Positions 8,858 to 17,583 are shown, numbered from the stretch's first letter. The stretch: 53,086 bases of DNA from Endomicrobiaceae bacterium (GCA_028711215.1 JAQTSO010000001.1:1-53086); one strand, 5' to 3'. Notes: generated by a model from the sequence alone, not told the origin. Numbers and translations are program-made.

Positions 8858-9520
8858 CTAAATGTTTTTATTTATTTGCAAATCAAATTTTTTTGATAAA
8901 ACTGCTAAAGATGATGCTAAGTTTTCGTGCTGGACTATAATATTATCTTTTACATTTATTTTTACAGGTGCAAAATTCCAAATAGCTTTTATTCCCGCAT
9001 TTACCATTCTGTCTGCAATTTCCTGTGCATATTGCGAAGGTACTGTTAAAATGCCTATTTCAATGTTCATTCTTTTTATAATCTCTTCAAGCTTATTGAT
9101 ATGAAATACACTTTTTGTATTAATAAATTTACCAACTTTATCGGGACTGGTGTCAAAAGCAGCTACAATATCAAGACCAAAATCTCTAAACCCATGATAC
9201 CCTAAAAGTGCATAACCTAGATGTCCGGCACCTACCAAAATAGCTTCATTTTTTATATGACAACACAAAAAGTTTTCAATATTAACTATTAATTCTTTAA
9301 GTTCATAGCCGACTTTGGGTTTTCCTATAACTTTTGCAGATTCAATATCTTTTCTTACCTGAATAGGATTAAGGTTAAGATCATTTGCAATTTGGGAACA
9401 AGATATAAACATTATATTTTTGTTTTCAAGTTTTTTTAGATATTGCAAATATATAGGCAATCGCCTTAAAGTAGGTTCTGAATACTCCATGTTATTTTCC
9501 AAAACATCTTGATTTTTCAA
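8858..9520 (-). CDS. rex: redox-sensing transcriptional repressor Rex
   Basis: A 220-residue Rex: winged helix-turn-helix at residues ~15-75 (SCSQIANDLNLNPIQVRKDI) and a Rossmann domain with VGAGHLGYAL followed by AFDTSPDKVG. Rex binds NAD(H) and leaves DNA when NADH/NAD is high, so it is a natural controller of NADH-consuming hydrogenases. It begins the leftward hyd operon and lies beside the divergent promoter of the second one. The start is TTG at 9520, with GGAG about 7 nt upstream; the internal ATG at residue 11 lacks such a site. Confidence 0.93.
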   Translation of the reverse strand: MKNQDVLENNMEYSEPTLRRLPIYLQYLKKLENKNIMFISCSQIANDLNLNPIQVRKDIESAKVIGKPKVGYELKELIVNIENFLCCHIKNEAILVGAGHLGYALLGYHGFRDFGLDIVAAFDTSPDKVGKFINTKSVFHINKLEEIIKRMNIEIGILTVPSQYAQEIADRMVNAGIKAIWNFAPVKINVKDNIIVQHENLASSLAVLSKKFDLQINKNI

Positions 9521-9555
9521 TGATTTTCTCCAATAGATAAATTTTTATAGATAAA

Positions 9556-9584
9556 ATTATATTTATTTAAAATTGTTTTGTCAA
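9556..9584 (-). promoter_or_regulatory. consensus promoter of rex-hydC-hydB-hydA
   Basis: On the minus strand a perfect TTGACA (9579-9584) and perfect TATAAT (9556-9561) are separated by 17 bp. This is an ideal sigma-70 promoter, with a predicted start near 9549 and a leader of ~28 nt to the rex TTG. So strong a promoter fits a repressed, Rex-controlled operon. Confidence 0.85.
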
Positions 9585-9594
9585 TGTTTAATAT

Positions 9595-9610
9595 TTATTT
9601 TGCAAAATAA
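9595..9610. promoter_or_regulatory. perfect 16-bp palindrome, candidate Rex operator
   Basis: TTATTTTGCAAAATAA is a perfect palindrome lying 10 bp upstream of the rex -35 box, in the divergent promoter gap. It resembles Rex sites in length and AT flanks but does not match the usual TTGTGA-N6-TCACAA. Binding by Rex is an inference. Confidence 0.4.
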
Positions 9611-9642
9611 TGAAATTTAACTAAAAATTTTTAATCAAAAAA

Positions 9643-9656
9643 ATTGATAAATCAAT
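9643..9656. promoter_or_regulatory. inverted repeat upstream of the rightward hyd promoter
   Basis: ATTGAT and ATCAAT, 2 bp apart, lie 12 bp upstream of the rightward -35 box. This is a second candidate operator in the divergent region. Spacing differs from the usual Rex box and the bases are AT-rich, so chance is possible. Confidence 0.3.
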
Positions 9657-9667
9657 ATATAATTCTG

Positions 9668-9696
9668 TTGCAAAAAAAGAGCTAATTTTATATAAT
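9668..9696 (+). promoter_or_regulatory. promoter of the rightward hydrogenase operon
   Basis: TTGCAA (9668-9673), 17 bp, then perfect TATAAT (9691-9696). The predicted start near 9703 gives a ~32-nt leader, with AGGAG at 9722-9726 ahead of the ATG at 9735. Confidence 0.8.
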
Positions 9697-9734
9697 CAAC
9701 CCTAATATAATCAAAAAATCTAGGAGATGATATT

Positions 9735-10097
9735 ATGACAAGCCCTTTAACCGTGCTTGCGGCTAAAAAACAGCAGGCAAAAAATAATTTGGAAAAGATT
9801 GGTTATTTCTCCGATGTGAAAGTTTATGTCGGTATGGCAACATGTGAAATTGCAGCAGGCTCTAATCATGTTATGGAAGTATTTCAAAACGCAATCAAAG
9901 AGGATAAATCATTAAAAAATGTTTATTTAAGTCAGAAAGGTTGTGTCGGCAGATGTAATTTAGAACCTACAGTTGAGATTTACCAAAAAGGGCAAGAACC
10001 TGTAAAATATATTAAAGTAACTGCAGAAAATGCAAAAGTTATAATTGAAAAACATATTAAGAAAGGTGAAGTTATAAAAGAATGGGTGGGCAAATAA
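9735..10097 (+). CDS. thioredoxin-like [2Fe-2S] hydrogenase subunit (HndB-like)
   Basis: A 120-residue protein: a helical N-terminus, then a thioredoxin-like ferredoxin domain with GMATCEIAAG and GCVGRC. Only three cysteines are present. From memory this is usual for HndB-type proteins, which often have a single Cys in the first loop. It heads the rightward operon and abuts the next gene with no spacer. It supplies, as a separate polypeptide, the kind of domain fused to the N-terminus of HydB in the leftward operon. The role would be electron transfer within the second hydrogenase complex. Confidence 0.85.
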   Translation: MTSPLTVLAAKKQQAKNNLEKIGYFSDVKVYVGMATCEIAAGSNHVMEVFQNAIKEDKSLKNVYLSQKGCVGRCNLEPTVEIYQKGQEPVKYIKVTAENAKVIIEKHIKKGEVIKEWVGK

Positions 10098-11633
10098 ATG
10101 GAAAAACAAATGTTTACAGACAGATTTGCCGCTGTTTTCGGAGATGAAAGTTTTTTTAAAAAACAAAAAAGAATAGCTCTTAAAAATTGCGGTCTTATAG
10201 ATCCGGAAAGTATAAATGATTATATATACGCAGACGGTTATAAAGCTTTAGCCACTGTTCTTGCTGAAATGACTCCTGAAAAAGTTGTTGAAATAGTTAA
10301 AGCTTCGGGTTTGAGAGGAAGAGGCGGAGCAGGTTTCCCGACAGGGCTTAAATGGGAATTTACGGCTAAAGAAAAAAATGATGTAAAATTTGTAGTTTGT
10401 AATGCCGATGAAGGAGATCCGGGCGCTTTTATGGACAGAAGTTTAATAGAAGGAGATCCTCACAGCGTTCTTGAAGGCATGACAATCGGCGGGTATGCAA
10501 TTGGCGCAAACAAAGGAGTTGTATACATAAGAGCAGAGTATCCGTTGGCAATTAAAAGATTACAAAAGGCAATTGAGGATGCAAACAAAGAAAATTTACT
10601 GGGTAAAAATATTTTAGGTTCAAATTTTTCTTTTGATATAGAAATAAGATTCGGAGCAGGTGCATTTGTCTGCGGAGAAGAAACAGCTTTAATTCGTTCA
10701 ATTGAAGGGTTGAGAGGAATGCCTAGATCAAGACCTCCTTTTCCGGCAGTGAAAGGTTTATTTGGTAAACCGACATTAGTCAATAATGTTGAAACTTGGG
10801 GTAATATTTCTTCAATCATTGTTAATGGTGCAGATTGGTTTTCGTCAATAGGTATTGATAAAAGTAAAGGAACAAAAGTATTTGCTTTGGCAGGTAAAAT
10901 TATAAACACGGGACTTGCTGAAGTTCCTATGGGAATGACTTTAAAAGAAATTATATATGATGTCGGCGGAGGAATACCAAACGGTAAAAAATTTAAAGCA
11001 GTTTTGACCGGTGGTCCTTCCGGTGGATGTTTAACAAGTGAAATGCTCGATACAAAGATAGATTATGAGTCTTTAACAAAGGCGGGTTCAATTATGGGCT
11101 CCGGCGGTATGATAGTTATGGATGAAGATTCGTGCATGGTCAATATTGCGAAATTCTTTTTACAATTTACCCAGGATGAATCCTGCGGAAAATGTGTGCC
11201 CTGCAGAGAAGGAACAAAGAGAATGCTTGAAATATTGACAAGAATTACGGACGGCGAAGGTAAAGCCGGTGATATTGAAAAATTAGAAGAACTCGGAAAT
11301 ATGATAAAAAAAGCCTCTCTGTGCGGACTTGGACAGTCTGCCCCAAATCCGGTATTAAGTACGATCAAAAATTTCAGAGAAGAATATGAAGAACACGTAT
11401 ATCAAAAAAAATGCAGGTCCATTGTTTGTGAAAAACTTATAACATATACGATAAACGATAAATGTATAGGATGTTCTGCTTGCAGAAGAGCCTGTCCGGT
11501 TGTTGCAATAACAGGCGTTCCGAAAGAACCTCATACAATCCATCAGGATTTATGTATAAAATGTGGTAAATGTTACAGAAGCTGTAAATTCCACGCTATT
11601 GATAAAACCTCTGATGCCAAGGAGTCAAAATAA
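10098..11633 (+). CDS. hydB: hydrogenase NADH/FMN subunit HydB (second copy)
   Basis: A 511-residue NuoF-like subunit without the N-terminal thioredoxin domain, which is encoded by the gene before it. It has [33 protein letters not shown] with SLCGLG, and two C-terminal ferredoxin clusters ([23 protein letters not shown]). It should bind FMN and NAD(P)H and hand electrons to HydA. It begins directly after the upstream stop codon and overlaps hydA by one base, showing tight operon coupling. Strong divergence from the first copy argues against a recent duplication. Confidence 0.93.
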   Translation: MEKQMFTDRFAAVFGDESFFKKQKRIALKNCGLIDPESINDYIYADGYKALATVLAEMTPEKVVEIVKASGLRGRGGAGFPTGLKWEFTAKEKNDVKFVVCNADEGDPGAFMDRSLIEGDPHSVLEGMTIGGYAIGANKGVVYIRAEYPLAIKRLQKAIEDANKENLLGKNILGSNFSFDIEIRFGAGAFVCGEETALIRSIEGLRGMPRSRPPFPAVKGLFGKPTLVNNVETWGNISSIIVNGADWFSSIGIDKSKGTKVFALAGKIINTGLAEVPMGMTLKEIIYDVGGGIPNGKKFKAVLTGGPSGGCLTSEMLDTKIDYESLTKAGSIMGSGGMIVMDEDSCMVNIAKFFLQFTQDESCGKCVPCREGTKRMLEILTRITDGEGKAGDIEKLEELGNMIKKASLCGLGQSAPNPVLSTIKNFREEYEEHVYQKKCRSIVCEKLITYTINDKCIGCSACRRACPVVAITGVPKEPHTIHQDLCIKCGKCYRSCKFHAIDKTSDAKESK

Positions 11634-13408
11634 TGGGTACAGTTAAAATTTTCATAAATAACCACGAATATAGTTTTGATTCAGGGTTGACAATAATGCA
11701 GGCATGTGATTTGCTCGGCATAAAAATACCGAGATTATGTTATCATCCTAAACTTTCAATAAGCAGTGGTTGCAGAATATGCATAGTTGAAGTTGAAGGC
11801 ATGAAAAATTTTGTGGCATCATGTTCGTATCCGATATCTGAAGGAATGAAAATTCATACAAATACTGAAGCAATCAGACATGCAAGAAAAGTTATTTTAG
11901 AACTTATACTGGATAATCATCCGAAGGATTGTAATACATGTGTCAGAGATGAAGTTTGTGAATTGCAATTACTTGCTTCGTCTATAGGACTTAGAGAAAG
12001 AAAATTTGAAGGTGATGTCAGAGAACCTTTTGTTGATAATTCTTCTCCGTCAATTGTAAATAATCACGACAAATGTATTTTATGCGGCAGATGTGTAAAG
12101 GTTTGTGATCAAGTACAAAATATTTCAGCAATAGATTATGCCAACAGAGGATTTAAAACGGTAATAGTCCCCGCATATAATAACAAAATTTCAGAAAGCG
12201 TTTGTACTCTATGCGGGCAATGTGTAAATATTTGTCCGACGGCAGCACTTACGGAACAAAATTACACAAAAGATGTTTTTGCATTGCTTGATGATAAAAC
12301 AAAAATTAAAGTTGCACAGATTGCACCATCGGTCAGAGTTGCAATAGGTGAGGCATTCGGATTAAAACCCGGCAGTAATATGGCAAAAGAAATAGTTCAT
12401 GCTTTAAAACTTTTAGGCTTTGACTATGTTTTTGATGCCCAGTTTTCGGCTGATTTAACGATTATGGAAGAAGCAAGTGAATTCATTGAAAGATTAAAAG
12501 GACACGGAAAACTTCCGATGATAACATCCTGTTCTTCCGGATGGATGAAAGCATTGGAACAGTTTTATCCTGATTTCATTGATAATGTTTCCACATGCAA
12601 ATCTCCTATGTCAATGATGAGTTCAATAGTTAAGTCTTATTTTGCAGATAAAATAGGAAAGAAACCGACAGAAATAGCAAATGTAGCCATAATGTGTTGT
12701 GTTGCAAAAAAATACGAAGCAAAAAGACCGGAACTCGCAATGGAAGACGGCAATCCCGCAACAGATTATGTCCTTACAACAAGAGAACTTGCTTGGATGA
12801 TAAAATCGGCAGGTATAGATTTTAAAAATTTAAAGGGGATGGAATTTGATACTCCTTTAGGTCTTTCAACAGGTGCTGCAACAATATTCGGAGTCAGCGG
12901 CGGTGTTATGGAAGCAGCCGTAAGAACTGCTTATGAATTTGCAACAAATAAAACATTGGAAGACGTAAATATAAAAGCAGTAAGAGGAAATGAAGGCATA
13001 AAAGAAGGTTCAATCAATATTAACGGTACGGAAATAAAAGTTGCTGTTGCAAACGGATTGGGTAATGCAAGTAAATTATTTGAAGAAGTCAGAAAAGACC
13101 CGAGCAAATATCATTTTATAGAAGTTATGGCTTGTCCGGGCGGTTGTATCGGCGGCGGCGGGCAACCTTATTCGGGTATTCAGGATTTGCCTTTTGATCC
13201 AAAACTTGTAAACGCCAGAGCACAGGCTCTGTATAATGCAGATGAAAAAAATTCAATCAGAAGAAGCCATGATAATCCGGCTATCAAAGAATTATACAAA
13301 GAATTTTTAGGTAAACCTTTGAGTGAAAAATCTCATAAATATTTGCATACTCATTACAAACAGAAATTTCCAAAAGGAATACTTCGCAAGAGTAAGGAGA
13401 CAAAATAA
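11633..13408 (+). CDS. hydA: [FeFe]-hydrogenase subunit HydA with altered H-cluster motifs (second copy)
   Basis: 591 residues in M3 layout: [2Fe-2S] (C36, C47, C50, C64), His-ligated cluster (H96, C100, C103, C109), two [4Fe-4S] sites (C148-C158, C191-C201) and an H-cluster domain. The first H-cluster motif reads TSCSSGW (C300, S301, S302) instead of TSCCPxW, so a Ser stands where the second Cys normally ligates the [4Fe-4S] part of the H-cluster. The second motif reads MCCVAKK (C355, C356) instead of MPCxxK. The third, MACPGGC (C501, C505), is normal. It lacks the C-terminal domain of the first copy. It is cotranscribed with hydB and hydC and with hydG and hydF. It may be catalytic with an unusual ligand set, or regulatory. 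Confidence 0.9.
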   Translation: MGTVKIFINNHEYSFDSGLTIMQACDLLGIKIPRLCYHPKLSISSGCRICIVEVEGMKNFVASCSYPISEGMKIHTNTEAIRHARKVILELILDNHPKDCNTCVRDEVCELQLLASSIGLRERKFEGDVREPFVDNSSPSIVNNHDKCILCGRCVKVCDQVQNISAIDYANRGFKTVIVPAYNNKISESVCTLCGQCVNICPTAALTEQNYTKDVFALLDDKTKIKVAQIAPSVRVAIGEAFGLKPGSNMAKEIVHALKLLGFDYVFDAQFSADLTIMEEASEFIERLKGHGKLPMITSCSSGWMKALEQFYPDFIDNVSTCKSPMSMMSSIVKSYFADKIGKKPTEIANVAIMCCVAKKYEAKRPELAMEDGNPATDYVLTTRELAWMIKSAGIDFKNLKGMEFDTPLGLSTGAATIFGVSGGVMEAAVRTAYEFATNKTLEDVNIKAVRGNEGIKEGSININGTEIKVAVANGLGNASKLFEEVRKDPSKYHFIEVMACPGGCIGGGGQPYSGIQDLPFDPKLVNARAQALYNADEKNSIRRSHDNPAIKELYKEFLGKPLSEKSHKYLHTHYKQKFPKGILRKSKETK

Positions 13409-13905
13409 TGATTATTGATCAACAGGAAATAAGCAAACAATTAAAAAACTTTATATTGGAAATAAAAAAACAAGAAAGAGCAGATTCTCACCTAATAACA
13501 GTTTTACATAAAGCTCAGGAATTAAACGGTTATCTTTCAAAAGAAATCATGGATTTGGTTGCAGAAGAAATGCAAATTCCCACATCGGTAATTTGGGGAG
13601 TTGCAACTTTCTATCATTATTTTAAACTTTCGCCTATCGGCAAATATAATATTTCAGTTTGTATGGGAACAGCTTGTTATGTAAAAGGTGCAAATGAAGT
13701 TTTGGAAACAGTCAAAGAACTTTTAGATATTAAAATCGGCGAAACAACAAAAGATATGATATTTTCATTACAAGAAGCAAGATGTATAGGTGCCTGTGGT
13801 CTTGCTCCGGTTGTAATGATAAATGATAAAATATACGGAGAACTTAATCCGAAAAAAATTACGGATATAATAAATGATTTAAAAAAACAAGCCCAAGAAG
13901 AATAA
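13408..13905 (+). CDS. hydC: hydrogenase [2Fe-2S] subunit HydC (NuoE-like, second copy)
   Basis: A 165-residue NuoE-like protein with C85, C90, C126 and C130 (VCMGTAC, CIGAC) completing a [2Fe-2S] site. It overlaps the hydA stop by one base and is followed after one base by hydG. Gene order differs from the leftward operon, where hydC comes first, so the two clusters are not a simple inverted duplication. Confidence 0.92.
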   Translation: MIIDQQEISKQLKNFILEIKKQERADSHLITVLHKAQELNGYLSKEIMDLVAEEMQIPTSVIWGVATFYHYFKLSPIGKYNISVCMGTACYVKGANEVLETVKELLDIKIGETTKDMIFSLQEARCIGACGLAPVVMINDKIYGELNPKKITDIINDLKKQAQEE

Positions 13906-13906
13906 A

Positions 13907-15295
13907 ATGAAACACATAGATGAAGATAAAATAAAACTCCTGATGAAACTGCCTCAATGCAGTCATCAGGAGTTTTATGCAATTATAGACAAAGCAAAGA
14001 AGTTACAGAGATTAACCACGGAAGAAAGTGCAAAATTGTTAGCGGTTAAAGATAAGGATTTGATAGATATAATTTATAAAACTGCCAGATATGTAAAAGA
14101 TACAATTTACGGAAAAAGAGTTGTTTTGTTTGTCCCTTTATACATAAACAATATTTGTATAAACGACTGCCAATACTGTTCATTTTGTAAAAGCAATAAA
14201 GTTACAATAAGAAAAAAATTAACAATAGACGAAATAAAAGAGCAGACAAGAATTCTTCTTGAAAGGGGACATAAAAGAATTCTTATGCTTTCATCCGAAT
14301 CTGTAAATGAGAATGACGATATAGAGTATTTTGTAAAAGCCATAGAAGCCATATATTCAGTTAATGTCGGTAAAAATAAAGTGAAAAGAATAAATGTTAA
14401 TCTTGCACCTTTAAGTATTGAAAGTTTTAAAAAACTTAAAAAAGCAGGTATCGGAACGTACCAGATTTTTCAGGAAACATATCACGAAGAAACATACAGG
14501 AAATTACACGGAACAGGTCCGAAATCTGATCCGGATAACAGGTTGGATGCAATAGACAGAGCATTCAAAGCCGGTATTGACGATGTGGGCATAGGGTCTT
14601 TATACGGACTTTACGACCATAAATTTGAAACGCTTGCAATGTTTGAGCATATTTCATATTTAGAAAAAGAATTTGGGATTGGTCCTCATGTAATTTCAGT
14701 GCCGAGATTGGAACCTGCGTACGGTTCTGAGATTTCTAAAAGTAAAAAATATGCTTTTTCGGATGAAGAATTTAAACAAATGGTAGCTGTTATCAGGTTA
14801 TCTGTTCCTTATACGGGAATTATTATGTCAACCAGAGAAACTGCCCAAATGAGAAACGAATTGCTTAATTTAGGAGTTTCTCAAATCAGTGCGGAATCCA
14901 GAGTTTCACCCGGAGGATATGAAAGACCTGACGATCATAATGAAATAAAGGATGTGCAATTCCAATTAAGTGATCAAAGAAGCATTGAGGAAGTTATCAG
15001 CGATTTAATAAAGTACGGATATATTCCGAGTTTTTGTGCGGCATGTTACAGAAGAGAAAGAACCGGAAAAACATTTATGGATTTGGCAAAACCCGGAAAT
15101 ATTAAAGAAAAATGTACTATCAATGCTTTAATAACGTTAAAAGAATATCTGGAAGATTTTGCCACACCGGAAGTAAAAAAATATGGTTATAAACTTATAG
15201 AAGAAAAATTAGCTACAATATCCGATAATGATAAAAAAGTTGTATTAAAGTTTTTTGAAAATATAGATAAAGGCAACAGAGATGAATACGTTTAA
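13907..15295 (+). CDS. hydG: [FeFe]-hydrogenase maturase HydG (tyrosine lyase)
   Basis: A 462-residue radical SAM enzyme with CINDCQYC (C84, C88, C91) for the SAM cluster and the C-terminal CAAC-x22-C that holds HydG's second, auxiliary cluster (just before residue 400). HydG splits tyrosine to make the CO and cyanide ligands of the H-cluster. It begins one base after hydC, with only a weak AGAAGAA ribosome site, so translation is probably coupled. Codons ~9-24 form a strong hairpin (listed separately). The C-terminus RDEYV resembles the usual RDLYF ending, so the protein is complete. Confidence 0.93.
   Translation: MKHIDEDKIKLLMKLPQCSHQEFYAIIDKAKKLQRLTTEESAKLLAVKDKDLIDIIYKTARYVKDTIYGKRVVLFVPLYINNICINDCQYCSFCKSNKVTIRKKLTIDEIKEQTRILLERGHKRILMLSSESVNENDDIEYFVKAIEAIYSVNVGKNKVKRINVNLAPLSIESFKKLKKAGIGTYQIFQETYHEETYRKLHGTGPKSDPDNRLDAIDRAFKAGIDDVGIGSLYGLYDHKFETLAMFEHISYLEKEFGIGPHVISVPRLEPAYGSEISKSKKYAFSDEEFKQMVAVIRLSVPYTGIIMSTRETAQMRNELLNLGVSQISAESRVSPGGYERPDDHNEIKDVQFQLSDQRSIEEVISDLIKYGYIPSFCAACYRRERTGKTFMDLAKPGNIKEKCTINALITLKEYLEDFATPEVKKYGYKLIEEKLATISDNDKKVVLKFFENIDKGNRDEYV
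13933..13976 (+). other. perfect inverted repeat inside the hydG 5' coding region
   Basis: AAAACTCCTGATGA (13933-13946) and TCATCAGGAGTTTT (13963-13976) are perfect complements. Inside them CTGC (13949-13952) pairs with GCAG (13959-13962) around CTCAAT. The right arm ends in TTTT, like a weak terminator, but lies within codons 9-24 of hydG. It could lower the yield of maturases relative to hydrogenase subunits or protect a processed 3' end. Confidence 0.7.
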
Positions 15296-15388
15296 ACGCC
15301 TGAAGCTGAAAGCTTAAAAGTCGGTAATATTGATGGAAATATACCTTTAAGAATTGACCAACCGGCAAAATTTTTCTCAATAAAATAA
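15296..15388 (+). other. short open segment after the hydG stop, possible gene remnant
   Basis: In the hydG frame, 30 codons after the TAA read like protein (TPEAESLKVGNIDG, then IPLRIDQPAKFF) before another TAA. There is no start codon or ribosome site. HydG ends normally, so this is more likely a relic of another gene than a readthrough tail. Confidence 0.25.
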
Positions 15389-15390
15389 TC

Positions 15391-16371
15391 ATGAATATAA
15401 TTCATAAAATATTAAAAACAATAAATTATAAATTAGTAAACTGGCAGATGTCCAAAAAACATTCTATTGTATTCGGCAAACCATATTTTTTGGCTTTAGA
15501 TACAACAAATTTATGTAATTTGGAATGTGTCTGGTGTCCTACGGGGCAGAAAAGAAATACAAGAACACTTGCCACAATGGCGAAAGAAAAAGTCTTTGAA
15601 ATTTTTGATAAATTCGGACCGTATCTAAAAGAAATTCTTTTGTTTAATTGGGGGGAGCCGTTTTTAAATAAAGATATAATTGAAATTATGTCGTATGCAA
15701 AAAAAAAATACAGTTTGTATCTTGTAATATCATCAAATATGAATGTCAGATTATCATACGAAGATGCGTGTAAAATAGTTGACAGCGGGTTAGATAAATT
15801 TATCGCATCGATAGACGGCGTAACTCAGAAGTCTTATGAAATATACAGAAAGAAAGGCAGTATCAGTCTTGCGCTTGATAATTTGAAAATTTTGACAAAA
15901 GCAAAAAGAGATAAAAAATCAAAAACTCCCGAAATTGTATGGCAGTATCTGGTTTTTAAACATAACGAACATGAAATTGAGGATGCAAAAAAATTGGCTG
16001 ATGAAATAGGTGTTGACAGACTTGAATTTTCAAAACCGTGGTGTCCGACGGACTGGGCTTCAACAATTGAACAATACAGTAACTATACTGCAAACAAATC
16101 AGATAAAGAATATAAACAAAAAGAAGATTATTGTAATTGGTTGTGGAACTCAATTGTGATAAACTCAAACGGATCTGTATCGCCGTGTTGCTCGGTTGAA
16201 GACGAAAAAGAAGATTTTGGCAATATTTTTGGACAAGTTTTTTTAAAATTATATAATAACAAAGAATTCAGGACGGCAAGACTTTATAACAAAAATAGAA
16301 AAGACGGGGGGCACATGAACAGATGTACCGTATGTGAACATATCGGCACCTGTAACCATAAGTGTAATTGA
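15391..16371 (+). CDS. radical SAM/SPASM protein between hydG and hydF
   Basis: 326 residues: the SAM-cluster motif CNLECVWC near residues 46-53, a TIM-barrel core with a GEPFLN loop, and a C-terminal SPASM-like region (SPCCSVEDE, then CTVCEHIGTC and NHKC) for auxiliary clusters. SPASM enzymes typically modify peptides or proteins. HydE has a different layout, so this is not HydE. It lies 95 bp after hydG and 3 bp before hydF, inside the maturase operon. That suggests a hydrogenase-related role, though hitchhiking is possible. The substrate is unknown. Confidence 0.8.
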   Translation: MNIIHKILKTINYKLVNWQMSKKHSIVFGKPYFLALDTTNLCNLECVWCPTGQKRNTRTLATMAKEKVFEIFDKFGPYLKEILLFNWGEPFLNKDIIEIMSYAKKKYSLYLVISSNMNVRLSYEDACKIVDSGLDKFIASIDGVTQKSYEIYRKKGSISLALDNLKILTKAKRDKKSKTPEIVWQYLVFKHNEHEIEDAKKLADEIGVDRLEFSKPWCPTDWASTIEQYSNYTANKSDKEYKQKEDYCNWLWNSIVINSNGSVSPCCSVEDEKEDFGNIFGQVFLKLYNNKEFRTARLYNKNRKDGGHMNRCTVCEHIGTCNHKCN

Positions 16372-16374
16372 AAA

Positions 16375-17583
16375 ATGATACAAACACCAAAATCTTTAAC
16401 ATTGCATATCGGAATATTCGGCAGAACAAATGTCGGCAAATCAACACTTGTAAATTATATTACCGAACAAAAAACCTCAATAGTTTCAAGTGTGCCCGGA
16501 ACAACTACCGATTCTGTTTTTAAAACAATGGAACTTCTTCCGATAGGACCGATAACGCTTATAGATACGGCAGGTCTTGACGATAAATCAATTCTTGCCA
16601 AAGAAAGAATAGAAAAAACAAACCACATATTTACTATGGCAGATGTTGCTGTTATAGTTGCCGATCCTAACGTTTGGACAGAATACGAAACAAATTTAAT
16701 AGCAGAACTTAAGTCAAGACGTACTCCTATAATGATACTTGTAAATAATTACAAAAATATGGAACTTAATAAAGAATTTATAGAAGAAATAGCAAAATAC
16801 AAATATCAGATATCGCCTCTTGCAAAAGGACAGAGAGATTCGTTTTTGAACGAATTTAAAAAAATTATATTTAATATAACTCCTGAAGAAATTTTGAATA
16901 ATCTTCCTCTTACAGATGTTATAATAAAAAAATTTCAAACCGTAGTTCTTGTAGTTCCGATTGATTTGGGAGCACCCAAGGGAAGACTGATTTTGCCGGA
17001 AGTCCAGATGATAAGGGCAATTCTTGACGTAAGTGCCATAGCCCTTATAGTTAAAGATACGGAGTTGGAAAGATGTCTTAATAATTTTAAAACGCCTCCG
17101 GATCTTGTAATATGCGATTCGCAGGTCATTCAAAAAGTAAATGAAATTGTTCCCAAAAATATAAAAGTTACCACTTTTTCCATAGTATTTACGACAAACA
17201 GAGCCGATATCATTGAAATGCTTAAAGGTGTTGAAAAACTTAAAAGTTTAAAGCCCGGAGATAAAATACTTATTGCCGAAGCATGCACGCATCATGCAAG
17301 CCCTGTCGATATAGGGAGAGTAAAGATTCCAAATCTTGTAAAAAAATATCTTGGGTTTGATGTGCATTTCGATGTTACCGCAGGTCATGAATATCCTAAG
17401 AACATAAAAGATTACGCTCTTGTAATCCATTGCGGCGGATGCATGATAAATAAAAAACAAATGATTTCAAGAATGAATTACGCGGTCGACAACGAAGTTC
17501 CGATTACGAACTACGGAATAGTGTTGTCATTTGTGAACGGCGTTCTTGAAAGAGTAATAGAACCTTTTAAGTCGCTTATTTAG
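16375..17583 (+). CDS. hydF: [FeFe]-hydrogenase maturation GTPase HydF
   Basis: 402 residues: an N-terminal Era-like GTPase domain with P-loop GRTNVGKST (16-24), a TTTD switch and DTAGLDD; a dimerization domain; and a C-terminal cluster domain with CTHH and HCGGCM, the HydF iron-sulfur ligands. HydF is the scaffold that receives HydE and HydG products and delivers the diiron subcluster to apo-HydA. The G4 loop reads NNYKN instead of the usual NKxD, so guanine specificity may be relaxed. It ends the operon and overlaps the convergent flavin reductase by 8 bp. Confidence 0.93.
   Translation: MIQTPKSLTLHIGIFGRTNVGKSTLVNYITEQKTSIVSSVPGTTTDSVFKTMELLPIGPITLIDTAGLDDKSILAKERIEKTNHIFTMADVAVIVADPNVWTEYETNLIAELKSRRTPIMILVNNYKNMELNKEFIEEIAKYKYQISPLAKGQRDSFLNEFKKIIFNITPEEILNNLPLTDVIIKKFQTVVLVVPIDLGAPKGRLILPEVQMIRAILDVSAIALIVKDTELERCLNNFKTPPDLVICDSQVIQKVNEIVPKNIKVTTFSIVFTTNRADIIEMLKGVEKLKSLKPGDKILIAEACTHHASPVDIGRVKIPNLVKKYLGFDVHFDVTAGHEYPKNIKDYALVIHCGGCMINKKQMISRMNYAVDNEVPITNYGIVLSFVNGVLERVIEPFKSLI

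Noticed and set aside
10460-10909. 149-codon open frame on the minus strand
   Set aside because: Antisense to the second hydB, with no motifs or ribosome site.
15391-16371. HydE
   Set aside because: The C-terminus carries SPASM-like cysteine motifs that HydE does not have, and the SAM-cluster context (LDTTNLCNLEC) is of the SPASM type.
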